Below, in pieces: positions 32,536-45,294 of a stretch of 64,000 nt of DNA. Every line of letters begins with the position of its first letter. Position 1 is the stretch's first letter. The position numbers and the translations under genes were made by a program. The notes below the pieces were generated by a model. That model saw only the letters and a program-made list of their open reading frames with translations, ran no database searches and was not told where the DNA came from. Source of the DNA: Camellia lanceoleosa (lineage: Eukaryota; Streptophyta; Magnoliopsida; Ericales; Theaceae); contig JANUSC010000374.1 of assembly GCA_025200525.1 (NCBI GenBank), forward strand, positions 1-64,000, written 5' to 3'.

Positions 32536-35500
32536 ATGGCTGAAGACGTTCCACACGTTGGGACTCCCCCGGATCATGAGATGGATCCCGGGGTCGAGTT
32601 TCTCCCGTTGAGCGAGCGTCCTTTTGACCTGGTGGCATACCGCCCAGCGATTCATATGCTACCACCGGATGGACTCCGCCATTTTGGCAGCTTTAACCGA
32701 GCACTGGACCCGGATCTCTTACGCGAGTCGACCTCTCACCTATCCTTTGGTGCTTCCGTGGTAACACTCCTCCCTGTTTTACTTTCTGCAATGTAGAACT
32801 GTTAACTGTCAAAGTTGTTTTCGTTCTTAATCGCTTGATTTCGATAATCGCTTCATCAGTAGTCGATTGCAATCATGTTTACAATTGATATCTGTTTAAA
32901 ATGGACACATGCACACACACTGCACTAGCTTCAATCACCCAAACACACGGCACACACCGCATTTCACTACAAACTCACCAACACCCAGCATCTGCTTGAA
33001 TCTGAAAATGTGTACGCATGCCATATCTATCTTGAACCATTCAAACATACTGACGCATCACACGTTGTAGTTCACTGTAAGCACACTGACACCCGATAAC
33101 TGCTTGAATCTGAAAATATGCACGCATGCCCCATTAGCACTGAACCACTTAGACACATTGACGCATCAGACGTTGTAGTTCACTGTAAGCACACCGGCAC
33201 CCGGTATCTGTTTGAATCTAAAAATTTGCACACATGCTAGATTGGCACTGAACCACTGTTTCTTCAAAATTGTACAATTCATATTGCTTTGCTGCTATTT
33301 GTTTGAAAATAGGGAGATTCCCATGCCATCCGCGGGTATGGGAACGTCGCGGCTCGAGATTGGTACGCGGAGCTTCCCGAGGCGGTTCGCCACATTGTAG
33401 ACGAGGCAGGCTTTGGTTCCTTTTGCAGGGGACTCTCCCGACTTACTGCTTGCAGGCCTCTTCTAGCTGCCCTGGCAGAGAGGTGGTGGGACACCACCGA
33501 TTCATTCCACTTATCTGCGACCGGGGACATGACGATGACCCCTTACGATTTCTCGGTGCTCACTGGCATCGGTGTAGGGGGTGATCCGATCCCCTTTGAT
33601 ATTGCTATGGATGAGTGGACCGCAGCTCAGGTCTACTTACTTGGCGAGGCTCCGATGATTCAGGAGGCCGCGGAGAGGTATGCATGCGGCTTTCTGATGT
33701 TTTTGTTCGGGACGACTCTCTTCGCCGACCGGGCGAACACAGTGCCCCTCTGCTTTCTTAAGCGCCGGTGGATGTCCCGACATCTTATGCTGATTGGGGT
33801 GGTGCGGCTCTGGCCACCCTCTACGGCTATATGAGCTCAGTCTCCCGCGGCAGCGCACAGTTTCTCGGGGGCTATTGGCGTGCTTGGGAGGTACATTTCC
33901 TTTTCCGCTTTACATTTCTGCTTTACATTTTCTATACTTTGCACACATATACACACTGCACACACATACTCGCTTTTACACCGACCGTACACTACTCACA
34001 TCAGACACTCCGCACAATACACTACACAACACGGCCTCATTATTTCGCTTATTCAGATTCGCTTTATCCGATAAACATTCCGTATTCACCTTGCAGCCAG
34101 GGTTTACGCCTACTTTCTGGTCTCGCCTCAGACCGTACTGAGACCCTCCGTCGTCCCCTTCTCACGCCGCTTTGACGGGAGATGCGCCCGGAAGCCACGG
34201 GAGACTTTCAGCTTCTTCCGCCGTTACTTCGACACCATCACTCCCGCCGAGGTATGTTTTACTTGCAGTTCATTTAAGCTTCGCTTTTCCACTGTATATT
34301 TGCAATAAAAGTAAGTAACAAACTATATTTCAATTTTAGATCACCTGGCAGCCGTGGGCTCCTCTGCCAGCGATGATGCGGGATCGGTTTGCTTGCCATT
34401 GCCGAGACCTCGCGTTCGGATTTTGCCGAGGGCCCATCTGCTTGGTACTGGTGAGGTTTCCTGCGTCAGACCCTAGGGTTACCTGAGCAGATAGTTCCGG
34501 TGCACCCTCCTGAGCATGTGAGGGACACTGAGCGTTTCACCGCTGAACAGATGGCGGACTACACCATCAGCTGGGAGGCAGACGGCTACAGAGGCGAGGG
34601 CGATTACCTAGAGTACGTCCGGGCCTTCATCATGCGGCCTCTGAGTGGTGGTCGCCAAGCTGAGAGGGAGAGACCTGCGGCGCCAGCGGCCAGAGTAGGA
34701 GTAGGAGGAGGAGCGCCGAGAAGGGCTCGAGTCCGCGGCAGGGGCGGAGTCCAGAGAGGACGGAGGCCGCTTGGCCGCTGCCTTCTTTTCACGACTTTCC
34801 GGGTCGGATGGGCGTCTATCGATCCCCTTCGCCTCCTCCACGATCACGAAGTTTGTCAGTGTCCCCGACTTACCTTCGGTATGTGTTACTGCATTTCTGT
34901 ACAGTTATTTCATTTCAGTTTATTTGATATTCCACAGAATATTGATGCATCTGATTCCCTTGTAGGCGTCTTCTAGATACACCCGACAGTTACTGGAGAT
35001 GAATGCCTCCATGACGGGGATGCTGCAGCGGACCTTCGAGTTCCTAGCCTTTTACGGCCTTTCGGTATGTTCTCTCTGCCATATCTTCAAACCATACACA
35101 AATTGCTTCGCATAATCTGATGCATAACACAACACTGGATACCCAGCCCTCACGGCACTTGATACATCAGACTCACATTAATCGTCTTGTTCATCGATTC
35201 AGCCGCTCGCGCCACAAACCGCACTCATACATTGGATTATGCATCGATTCAATCCGCCACGGCATGCGTATCAGACTTCATAATCGTGATTCTCGTGACT
35301 GCTTCAACCGCCACGGCTTGCATACTCAGACTCATACATCGTGCATTCTCAGACTGCTTTAACCGCCACGGATTCATACATCGTGTTCATATTAATCGAT
35401 TCGTGACCGATAAACCGCCACGCATTCATACATCAGATTTTCGCATTGATAAACCGCTTCATGTATATCGATGCATTTGCCTTTTGTGCTTTTCCTCCTT

Positions 35501-35768
35501 CCCGATTCCTCCAAAGGTGGTGGTGCTCCATCTGGACCTCCCATTTCTACTGGATGGCGGATATTCCCCGCACTGCAGGAGGGTGTACTTACGCCGAGGA
35601 GCTCACGCTCCAGCCTGCATTTACGAGTCTGGGGAGGGGGCGGAGTTATCCGAGGAGGAGGCCGGGGCCAGCTCGGGCTCGGGCTCAGACAATGACACTT
35701 CTGGTGATGCTCCTGGACTTTTGCCCAGGAAGAGGGCGAGGACAGATCCCCCGGCGCGAGGCCATTGA
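32536..35768 (+). pseudogene. Antisense PMD gene B, intron-containing, broken
   Basis: This is the copy of gene A in the right unit. Exon 1 is 32536-32760 (MAEDVPH...), donor GTG/GTAACA. The PMD core again reads ERWWDTTDSFHL, MTPYDFSVLTGIGVGG and FLMFLFGTTLFADRANTV. About 75 bp after QVYLLG are missing relative to gene A. Donor GGGAG/GTACAT at 33890/33891, acceptor at 34096, donor at 34251/34252 and acceptor at 34339 are conserved. The Trp codon that is TAG in gene A is intact here (TGG). The final acceptor has lost its CAG (TTTTCCTCC at about 35490 for TTTTCAGCCTCC). The C-terminus ends with LLPRKRARTDPP and a stop at 35766-35768. Small gaps between 34085 and 34460 wreck the frame and may partly be consensus errors. 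Confidence 0.78.
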
Positions 35769-37607
35769 TGGTGCTGATGATCCGCACTTTTGTCGCTTTT
35801 TTTATTTTTTTTTTGTACTTTTCCTTTTGTTGGTAGATAGAGTACTTTGTATCGCCAGAGGCGATTTTTGTTTCCAAAACTACGTACTTGAAAAAGATGA
35901 TATGAAATGAAACAAACTTTTTGTCCGAAAAGAATGTTATATCTGTACATATCTGCATCTTTCATACTTTGCACTGCATTGCATCATGTTACACCTCAAA
36001 TGTAAATGATATTAATCTGTTGTCTGAAAATTGAGCAATTGTACTGTAATAATCAGATAGTCAACCAATTAACAGCAAAACAACTCATACAAACCACTGC
36101 TCAAACTGGATATACAAATTTATACTCTCATCGATTGACTCAAGATATAGCCCATAACACAAAGATTCGGTTCATTCTCGCACACAAGAAACCTCGAACA
36201 AATGTACCCAATCTGACAAGACGGACCACAAAACTGAAACGGTTGAAGTTGAAACATACTCGGATGTCCTAAATTTCCCTTTCTTCTCTTGCTTCGCATG
36301 AATGTAGAGAATGGCACAGCATTCTGAGCACAAACAACGATTTTTGAAATAAGGAAGGGTTTTTCAACCAGGGTATCGAGCCTACCACAGAACACAGCGA
36401 GACAGACTCAAACAAAGAAACAAAAGGCACACAACCCAAAAGAACGAGACACACTAGAAAAAAAGACTTAAATCTAAAATCAAGACCGACAAATCAAAAG
36501 GACACGACACACGGACATGTTTACAAAATGACCTCAAATCTCGAGGAGCCAATTCCTCCGGGTATTATTCCTACCCTTTCTAATTTGTGATACTCACATC
36601 ACTCGGCCCTCAGGCTCATTTTTCTCTCAAAACCCTTTTCTCACTTTTTGCTCAACTTGTTCCTCTCTATTCTTTAATCTCTCATTTTTCAATCCCTCCC
36701 CAGGGTGATTAATGGATGAATAGGAAATCACAGATTCACGCCCAATACTGTTAGCTCACGGCTATTTCTTCTGGTGAATAGGGTGCCCTGTTGGCAAGCA
36801 TGTTAGTAGGGGGAAAGATAGAAGACCTGACTCAATCGTGCCCCTAGTTCGTCATTTTGACCATTTTTTGTTTTCTAAAACAGTTTTGATCAAAAGTGAG
36901 AGTTGGATTAACACACTTATTCGATTCTTGATTTTGAAAATCATGTGAATCAGGCTGTGAGCACTGAAAATTCTCCTTTTTGGGGTCCAAACATGGTCCA
37001 ATTTTGAAAATGAAATAGTTTTCAAGAAAACAGTCAACTTCAGTAAAAATTTTCAAAAACTATTTTTGCAAACAGTTGATGCTTGACGAGCATAGAACTT
37101 ACCCTCGAGATGCGCAACCTCGGATCGGAGGCAATGGAAAATTGCCCCTGGCTTAAAGGGGGATAAGGCAACGGAAAGTTGCCCCTGGTTTGGACGGTAA
37201 CTTAGGGCAACTTATGGCAATGGACGGCAACGGAAAGTTGCCCCTTGTTTGGATGATGTCGCGGCATGTTATAAGCCAATCCTTGTTGATGACGATCGGA
37301 CCCTCGGACGCGGAGGAGTCGAAGACGGTTTGAATCAATATGTGGACACAGTCACCTGGAAAGTGTTGGTGGTTTGGCTTCAAGAGGAAGTTAATCACGT
37401 AGTTCCGGGTTGCTGCAATCGAGACATTGGATTCAGAGGAGACACAAGTGATCAAAACCATGACATGGACTGAGACGCTATGGAAGCGTTGGGGGCTGGA
37501 CTTCAGGATGAAGTTGCCTACGTATCCCAACCATGGGAATCAAGCCTTACGTAGTTCCGGTTTAAGGTACACTCGGGTATTTAACCTCTCCTTTTAGGCT
37601 CTAACTT
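35769..37607 (-). other. Non-coding region between PMD gene B and the post-pol block
   Basis: Counterpart of 18652-20395, including the 36540-36720 block that matches host 6180-6340 in reverse and the post-pol signature at 37500-37607. An extra 33 bp near 36440-36470 is absent from the left copy. No gene was seen. Confidence 0.7.
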
Positions 37608-37649
37608 TTGCCAAGGTGCCCAATGCGAGTTTTCGACCTTGCGAGCTAT

Positions 37650-37803
37650 GTTTTTCTTTTTCATTCTTTTTCTTTTCTTTCTTTTACATTTTCATTTTTA
37701 TTTTCTTTCTTTTCTTTTCTCTTTTTGCTTCTTTTGTATTTTTCTTTTTTCTTTTCTTTTTTCTTTGCTCCTTTTTTTTCTTTTTTTCTTTTCTTTTTAT
37801 TTG
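37650..37803 (-). repeat. Purine-rich microsatellite, right internal region, about 150 bp
   Basis: Shorter allele of 20430-20622. The difference is loss of one TTTTCACTTTTTGTTTG-containing stretch. Confidence 0.85.
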
Positions 37804-38883
37804 CTCTAACTTTTTCCTGGGCCGCCCTTTCGGGTTTTCGGCCCAGCGAGCCTCTCAAAGGGTAAAAAGTGTAGCAAGCCCAGGCCAAATGGTTTTGAGA
37901 TTGAAGCCTCTCCGTATCCGGCAGAGCGACTGTCGTGTTGATTTGCAGGAAAAGTTCATCACGGTTACTTCTCGAGCTTTGCTTGGTGGGATCTGATCTC
38001 CCTGATCTGACTTTGATGCCTCTTGCTCGAGGGCTGCCTCGAAATGGGCCACACAGGCGTTTCATGGCACTGAATGTTTTGAACGGATTCAGTTTGCAAC
38101 GGATGAATTGAAACTTGAGACCGAGAGCGATCCTGGGCTGCACAATCTCAAGAGCGGTTCCACACCGGTCTTCGCAAGACTGCGCAAGACATGTTGTTTT
38201 TGAAAGTTTTTAAGAAAGCAACAAATCATTCGCGTTGAAGATAGTGTGGAACCAGTCTGGATTGGACCAGGATCCTTCCCAGTACTCACGCCGACAAGCA
38301 TGATTTCATTCATTAAAAGCTTAGCAGGCCTCTCTTTCTCTCAAAATGATCAAAATTTTACAAAACCCGAGGAATTACTTCCTCTTCGTTTTCATCACCA
38401 CAGTGTTCGAAAAAAGGGGTTTTATGAAAAGCTTAGGTCATTACAATTCAAGGCACAAGAGAGCAGGCGGTATGCACTGTCGTTCCATTCACATCCTTTG
38501 GCACGGCTGACTCAAATAGCAACAAATTCGGCACATGATAGCCGCAGCTGTTTCATTCAGATTTGGTGGTATAACCTGCCTCAAAAGAATAAAGCTCAAA
38601 CAAAGAAAAGCAACTAATTACAAGACAAAACGGTGTTTGAGGCAACAACCCCGAAATCACCTGGTATACTATACAAGAGGGACTGACTCATTACAACAAG
38701 ACAGACCTTGTAAGCAAAAGGACTGACTCAAGACAATGAGACAGACTCAAAACAAAACAAAAGACTGACTCGACACCCAAGTCAGGATTTACAAAACTAG
38801 CATTGGCAGGTGCTCAAAAATGCGTGCCAAACGCCACATCCAAAAATGTACCACACACTGCCCGTAGGCAGTTCACCTTCTGA
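37804..38883 (-). other. Post-pol and pol-deletion stretch, right unit, with the empty CACTA site
   Basis: Counterpart of 20623-22739 without the CACTA element. GCCGACAAGCATGATT spans the unoccupied target AAG at 38296-38298. No gene and no pol similarity were seen. Confidence 0.75.
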
Positions 38884-39774
38884 TTACATACTTGCAGCAT
38901 CTGTATCCTCAAAATCCAACAACTGAGTGGTGACGGACTTTGCTGAGGTGGGTGGGAGGATAACCTCGTTGTCAATCAAATCTTCAACCTTGTGCCGGAG
39001 GCGAAAACAATTGTTGGTAGCATGGCCACATGGTGGTACGACAAGATCGAAAGTGGTCATGAGTATCGTGGAGATTCTTCGAGCGCCGAGGCTCCAGGGT
39101 TTAAGGTGTCCTCTCGCAAAGATTTGAAGTGCCTTGGACAATGGCATGTAGAGAGCATGGAAGACATCGCGCCCCTGCAGTACTTTGAGCTCGAGCACTC
39201 TTGCTAGATGCACTAGCAAACGGATCGGCGGGTGCGACCTTGGGTTTCTGATCCTTTCCGGATGCAAGGCTAGGAGGGGGAAGAACTGTTCTGGCATGAC
39301 GAGGCCTATCCCGATTCTCTGATTGACTGGAATTGCCCTCGGACGGAGTGGGGAAAGCATCCTCCACAGCTTTTAACATAACTGCAGATATCTGTTGCTT
39401 GTTCATTCCCCCGGCTTTCAAAGCCTCTACTGCCCACAGCAGTTGTTCGATGGGGTCGGCATCTGTCTTCATCTAGCCTTTATCTCGCCCTACCGATCTA
39501 GAGTTTGGTTTGATGCGTTGCTGTTATGGTGGAGGCCATCTCCTTGGCGAGTTCAATTACAATTGGCCCCAAGATGGCGGGGCTCTTGGGGTATAAAGCC
39601 TCCGGCATATGGTACGGCTGGTGGCGAAGTAGACATTCCATAGGCGAGATCCGCCACGGACCTTTGAAGATCACCTATCATTCCCATTAGTTCAAATGTA
39701 GTAGGCTCGCGAGCCTGATATAGTTTAGGGTTCCAAATTGGATGTGCGGCAGGAGACCTGGGTGGATGCGACAT
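38884..39774 (-). pseudogene. Truncated gag remnant, right internal region
   Basis: Same order as 22740-23633. It runs MSHPPRSPAAHPIW, QRSVADLAYGMS, a break near 39500-39560, then MKTDADPIEQLLWAVEALKAG (from 39472), the Ser/Pro-rich stretch, FHALYMPLSKALQI, and GHATNNCFRLRHKVEDLIDN (39010-38950). The C-terminal frame continues to TQLLDFEDTDAASM and a stop at 38884. The GHATNNC part is the His-x4-Cys half of the gag zinc knuckle. The capsid middle is absent, as on the left. Confidence 0.75.
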
Positions 39775-40562
39775 GTCAGCAGTAGTTTCATCCTGCGGGG
39801 TAATTCCTTAACTCAACGCGGCCGTCATGACCACGATCTCTTCTGAATTCTGTGTCATGTTCAATCCTGCCTCAGCAAGGAGAAGACACCAGCTGTTCTT
39901 GCTTGACCCTCTGAACCTCTAAACCGAAACGGAAAACAAGCAGTATTTCAGCCCTAAACAGATCAAACATGGGTGTAGTCGAACAACTACACTCTAATAC
40001 TGAACACTGTTCCGCAGAATCACTATTCAAAACTGAACTGATACCCACAGACACAGCTGATTCTCAACAACACTGATACTGGTGCCCTCAAGCCAGATAC
40101 CCAAACTTGCGAACTGATATATGCGTTCCCTGTAGAGATACACTCTAAAAGCACATAACAGGTAAAAGAGAGCCAATACACCCCTATGTTGGGGTAGGGT
40201 TTCCCTGTCCTATTTTGTCAGGAGCTAGGGTTTCACTACGCACGCAGTGGTTTCAAACAACCTATATCGGGAACGCAACCTGTCCTAATTTGGAATGGTC
40301 ACTATGGATTTCGATATGCACTAGGTCGAATGGTCAAAAAGGGTGCCCCGGTAAAACCGGGGTTTGTGTTCCCATACTGGCAGAGCCCGCAACCGGTCAG
40401 CCTTATGGCATGCTTTGACAAAGACAAGCCTCCGGCAAACCGCTCAGGAATAGCAGATGGCCAACACGGTGTCCTAGGCGCACCAATGCACATGCAATGC
40501 AAAGAAACACATAAGTGTAGTCAAAATAGGATATCACGAGTTCGAGTCAAGCTCTCTACAAA
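39775..40562 (-). other. 5' leader between primer-binding site and gag remnant (right)
   Basis: Counterpart of 23634-24399. It keeps CTG where the left copy reads TCG at several sites. No gene was seen. Confidence 0.65.
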
Positions 40563-40580
40563 TCCCTAGCAGCGTCGCCA
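40563..40580 (-). other. Primer-binding site, right internal region
   Basis: The minus strand reads TGGCGACGCTGCTAGGGA, five bases (GTTTC) after the TGTTACA end of LTR 3. It differs from the left site at two positions. Confidence 0.83.
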
Positions 40581-41869
40581 GAAACTGTAACAGGTCCGCG
40601 AGGGGACCTCACGGGTTACAGTTCGGACTCTCCTTCTTTGTTTGTTGTGGTTCTAAATCTGAACCAAAGAGTCCAACTCTGGCAAATCGTTTTGAAGAAA
40701 AATAGATTTTTGAAAAAGTAGTGCCAAACATGGACTACTTTGCCAGATTACAGAGTCGCCACCTAAATATTTAAAATGAGAAATTTAGGAAACCCTGACT
40801 CGGTGCCGAAGGCCACATGTCCGTCATCACCAAAGTGGTCTTGGCTCGGGAGCTTGGGTACGATCGGGGAAGGTCAGCTATGAGCACCCCCTTTCGCCCG
40901 GTCCGAAGACCGGCCTCTACTAACCGTGATATCCGTTTTTGAAAACATTACATGCTCTTATTCCAATTATTAGCCTAGAATTACTATGTTATGCACGCAG
41001 CAAACAAGTATAGACTAGATTGCCTAATTTGGAAATAAACATTGCATATCCGTTCGTTTTGAAAACAGTTTTGAAATTGCTACTCGCGAGTAGGCTAAAA
41101 CACAGATTTCAACGAGTTTTTCCAACTCAAGCAATCCAACCTCCATCCACAGGCACTCAAACAGTTTATCTCACATAAGCACTTAGCCGCATGGTAAGCA
41201 TGCTGTTATGCCAACATTCACACGCATGCGATATGCTAAAGCATAAATACTTACATTGTACTCCGTGCCAAAACAGTAAACTAGTTAGCAAACATGCATG
41301 TCCTAGTTCATGTTAAGTGGCTAATGCAACACATGCAAGATGCAACTTAGAGTAGGCTCGGCTAACCCTAAAGATGGCATGTGAAATACACTTTACTCGA
41401 TGCACGTATTCAATTTGGAATTGGAAATACAATGCAGTTTGTATGATGTACCGAGCCCGATGCATATTAACAAATGCATGGATGAACGCATGCATAGCAT
41501 AAGGTATGCTAAAATAAACGTGCCTTAATACTAATCATTGAAAGCAGGTAAGTAAAAGGAAGAAAGAAGTGGGGGTTGGAAGACATACACACCACTCACC
41601 CACACTTATTACAAATACGCCCTCGCTCGGAGGGACCAAAAGAATAATACAAATAATTAACTACGCAAGCTAATTAAATATTACAAATAGCCTAATTAGT
41701 TGACAAACTAACTAAACTGAGAAAAGCAGTAAACCGCCTCGGGAGGAGAGCCAAAGACGCGTGCTCGAGTCTTGCTCGGAATTGCATCGCCATGCCTAGA
41801 TCGCCTCTGTTTTCCTGCGCCTTCTAAACGCCAAAGTCTCGTAACTACTTCTCAAAATCGGGGATACCA

Positions 41870-41972
41870 CCGCCGAGGAAACACCACGGTTGAAGTATGT
41901 CACCAGCACAAAATGAACTCATCGGCTGATAATTTAATGCCGGCCGGCACTAAATGTTGCCGATCGGCACTG
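41870..41972 (-). promoter_or_regulatory. Palindromic module cluster II in LTR 3
   Basis: Counterpart of 7954-8066 with CATCGGCTGA, GCCGGCCGGCAC and GCCGATCGGCAC. The first part has small gaps relative to LTR 1. Confidence 0.4.
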
Positions 41973-43846
41973 AATGTCTGCAGAACCTGCAACTCACAGC
42001 AGCAGAGGGCAAAAACTTGCATGGCAATGTAATTCCAACAATGTATGCACCAATCATGCCCCTTATCCTATTTGTGACTCAAAGGGGGGCATGTGCCTCG
42101 ATTCTCGGGCCACCAATCACGCATTCCCATGCATGATGGCCCAAAGAAGCAAGTTGTGCACTTTCATGTCAAATGCATGTAAACCAAACAAACAAAACAA
42201 GGCCCAATTCCTATCACCAAGTCAAGGAACAAGGCGCGTATGCAAGGTGCAATGCAACCTAAGCATGTTAACTAATATGCAACATGATCATGGCAAAACA
42301 CTTATGTAAGCATGCAAGCAAACATGAGGCAATGCAAGCCAAGCAAATGGTGGTCTTAAACATGATCTAGGCAACCCCAAATAGGCCTAAAATCAGTGGC
42401 CAACGATGCCCAAAAATGAAAGCCAACACGCATACACACATGCATATGTTAAGACTTAACACTTAGGCACCAAGTAAGCAACCCTCAAGCACACTTGAAA
42501 GGGGATATCATGGACACTAAGCATGCATCATAAGCTTTAAAATCATGCTATAGAATGATGTCAAATCATGTTAAACAAGACAAGCAAATGCATGCAAAAG
42601 GGGCCAAGTATTCAAGGCTCATCAAGGAGGTAATGGACTACACTTAACACAACCATACATGGCATGCAATAGGCGACCAAAACAGAGTTTTAACACATAA
42701 AACTAAGTCCAAAGGACCACTTAGATGGCACCTAAGGGTCTCAAATTCAAAGGCATGCGTAATGGTCGAAACAAGAGGCATACAACATATGCTTTCAAAG
42801 CAATAAAGAGGCGACTTAGGCAAGCATATGAGCATGCCAAAGGGACTGAAATTACATGTTAGGTGGTTCCAAACCACCGAAATGATGCAAGAAACACAAG
42901 CTACACATTCACATACTTGAGGCGTACAAGCCCGGCAAGCCACAAATGCAAAGGAGCTATACTAAACATGCCAAAATCAATCCAAACGACCATGGACAGA
43001 CCTAAAGCATGGCAAAATAAGCACAAAACATTCATAAGTCTCAGCCTAAATCATGCTCAAATAAAGGCTAACAACCTAAGACATGTTAAAGGCATTACAT
43101 GGCAACTATGCTAAGCATGCACAAGGGACCAAAACCAACTTAAAATCATGTTATATCATGGTAAAATAAGCATGAAAAACAGTCATGGCATGCTCAACAG
43201 ACACTTGAACATGGGCTTCCTCAAGAGGCCAAAACTTGTCCTTTTCAAGGACAACAAGGGGAGGGGGTGGCCCTCTCCTTCTTGGGACTTCAAGGCATCA
43301 TCTTCACCACTGAAATCCCTCAAGATTTTAGTGGTGAAGAGACCCAAACACCAAAATCCCGGATCTCACCAAAATAGCTCAAAATGAGGCCCTTTTTAAT
43401 GCCTAAGGGTGGTCAAACCTCCCCAAAGCACAAAACACTCTTAACCAACAATAAAGAGGACTAAGAAATAGAAGTTTTTTGTATTAAATGCTAAGCACAA
43501 AAACAGTTCTAAACTATGAAAAAATGGGATGCAAAAATGGGGTAAAAAGGGGTAGTTTCTTACCCTTGAAGACCACCTTCACAAAGGTTGATGTTGTTGC
43601 TTCCTTGAGCTCAAATCCAAACAAAAACTTCAAGAACCAGCCCTTAGAACCTCAGTAACCGAAGGAAGGTGAAACACTAGGTGCTTGTGTGCAATAATAT
43701 GGATTAAAGCACCTAGTGTAGAAACAAGAGAGGAAAAGAGAGATAGGATAGATACACAAGTTCTAACCTAGAACCAGAGCTTCTTCTCTGTCTTTTCTCT
43801 CTAAAAATGTCTAACTCTCCTAACCTTTGAGCCAAGAGAAGAGAGC

Positions 43847-44098
43847 CCTCTTATAGGCAACAAAGCTTACAAGCTAAGCAAACCAAGGCTCATCCCTCCA
43901 TACACGTGTATGGAGGAAACAAATGCTATACAATTGCTTCAAAATATCTCAAAAGCAAATCAACAAGAGGTCGGCAGGGCAAAATTGTCATTTTGACAAA
44001 ATTGACTGCCGACCGGCACAAAATAGTGCCGACCGGCACAATATAGTGCCGATGGCAACACCAACCAGCCGGTGGCCTCTAGCTAGTGCCGGTGGTGT
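43847..44098 (-). promoter_or_regulatory. U3 promoter region of LTR 3
   Basis: Module cluster I (43971-44098) has two perfect GCCGACCGGCAC copies. The perfect 16-bp palindrome is at 43898-43913 and CCTATAAGAG at 43848-43857, in the order seen in LTRs 1 and 2. Confidence 0.6.
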
Positions 44099-44314
44099 GT
44101 GGGGATGCCTCACAAGGCATTCCCTGCCCCTCCAAGGCAAAGCACAAGTGTTTGGTGCAAAACCAGACACAAAACGGTCAAGTTCGGAGGTCCTGAGGCA
44201 AGGCGCGTAGCCGAGAACTCCGGGAACTCCAAACGAACACGAACATGGATAATCACCGAGTGTTCAAATGGTGACGTCCAAGTCTTGAGGACGGTCAAAA
44301 ATGGGGTGTCTACA

Positions 44315-44319
44315 CACAT
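44315..44319. repeat. Target-site duplication CACAT, right copy
   Basis: CACAT directly follows GGGGTGTCTACA, the end of the third LTR, and matches 6661-6665. It shows that the three-LTR structure has a single pair of outer junctions. Confidence 0.9.
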
Positions 44320-45294
44320 CCTTCCAAACGCCTGGATGTGGCAAAAACACGACTAAGGCAAGATCTCCTCGTCATGTCAGGATTCCATCAAAGCTTGGAA
44401 CTCTTCAATTGTGGAGCACATCTCTTGTCCGCCAAAACTAAAAACATGTGTAACTGGATTCCAACATCTAGCCACGGCATGGAGGAATGGAAAACACGGC
44501 GGAGTACGACTTAGCGAGAATAGTGCATTTAGCCCAAAACCCCGAAAATTTAACTTTTCCGAGCCATCTAAAGTTGCAATCCAATCGGAGAGTTTTTCGG
44601 CAAAGAATGGTTCCCTTTGTGGTAAAAATAGAGCTGAATTGAAGAAACCCTGAAGCTAGAGCTTTTGTAGGAGATAAGGTGTTGAGTGGAAGACAAGTGG
44701 CAGCAATTTGGAGGTTCTTTACATTGGTGGCCAACCAGCCACTTTTGACCGATTGGCCAATTCTAGTGGCTGACAATTATTCTTGATGGCTGGCAGCATC
44801 TATATATGGCTAGTGGCCTCTTGTTTGGCTCTCTAGTCCATCTATGTGTTGAAAATGCCAAGAACCTGTATTTTGTTCCACTCTTGGTACATTTCTTTCG
44901 TCTCTCTTTAAGAATTTTGTCAAATTGCTTATCGAGTTGTAGTTTTGCTTATCGAGTTGTAGTTATTTTGATTGTTGAGTTGTTGTTTTGTTCATTGAAT
45001 TTTCTTACTCTGTTTGTTGTGTGTCGGTTGGTTCATTACCTGATTAAGCAATTGCCAATACAATTTTCAATTTCCATCAACCCTGTTTTTATGAAAAATG
45101 GTGCGATGCGGTGAATACTAAGAATGCAAAATGCAATACTTTTTTGACAAAAGTTTTTTTCATTCCAATCATGGTTTCTTTTTACAGAGAGTACAAGTTT
45201 TAAAGAAAATAAAACTGCCTAAGGCTGTGCAATGTGCTAACAACTAGTAAAAAGAAAACTAAAGCAAAAAACGTCTGAATCTGCGCCAGCCACC
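44320..45294 (+). other. Host element right of the compound insertion, up to the PMD gene
   Basis: This continues the post-pol region broken off at 6660. From about 45020 it aligns with the 3' flank of PMD genes A and B. GGCCAACCAGCC and GACCGATTGGCC at 44734-44765 are host-type palindromic modules without a counterpart at this place in the inserted element. A 21-bp stretch containing GCTTATCGAGTTGTAGTT is tandemly doubled (44926-44965). No gene was seen. Confidence 0.6.

Larger units (their letters stand above)
6666..44314 (-). mobile_element. Compound non-autonomous Tat-type element, LTR-internal-LTR-internal-LTR
   Basis: Three LTRs (6666-10424, 24423-28162, 40586-44314) alternate with two homologous internal regions (10425-24422 and 28163-40585). 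Polarity is minus, because primer-binding sites follow the second and third LTRs on the minus strand and polypurine tracts precede the first and second. Each internal region keeps only a truncated gag, has no RT, RNase H or integrase, and carries an antisense PMD pseudogene and tandem arrays. One 5-bp duplication flanks the outer ends. The internal regions differ mainly by a CACTA insertion (left only) and array length. It would have depended on enzymes supplied by an autonomous relative of the host type. Confidence 0.9.
40586..44314 (-). repeat. LTR 3 of the compound element (outer 5' LTR)
   Basis: The 3,729-bp LTR has intact TG...CA ends (TGTAGACACC to TGTTACA). It lacks one copy of a short GGCATTACA duplication (about 43094) present in LTRs 1 and 2. 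Non-coding. Confidence 0.92.
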
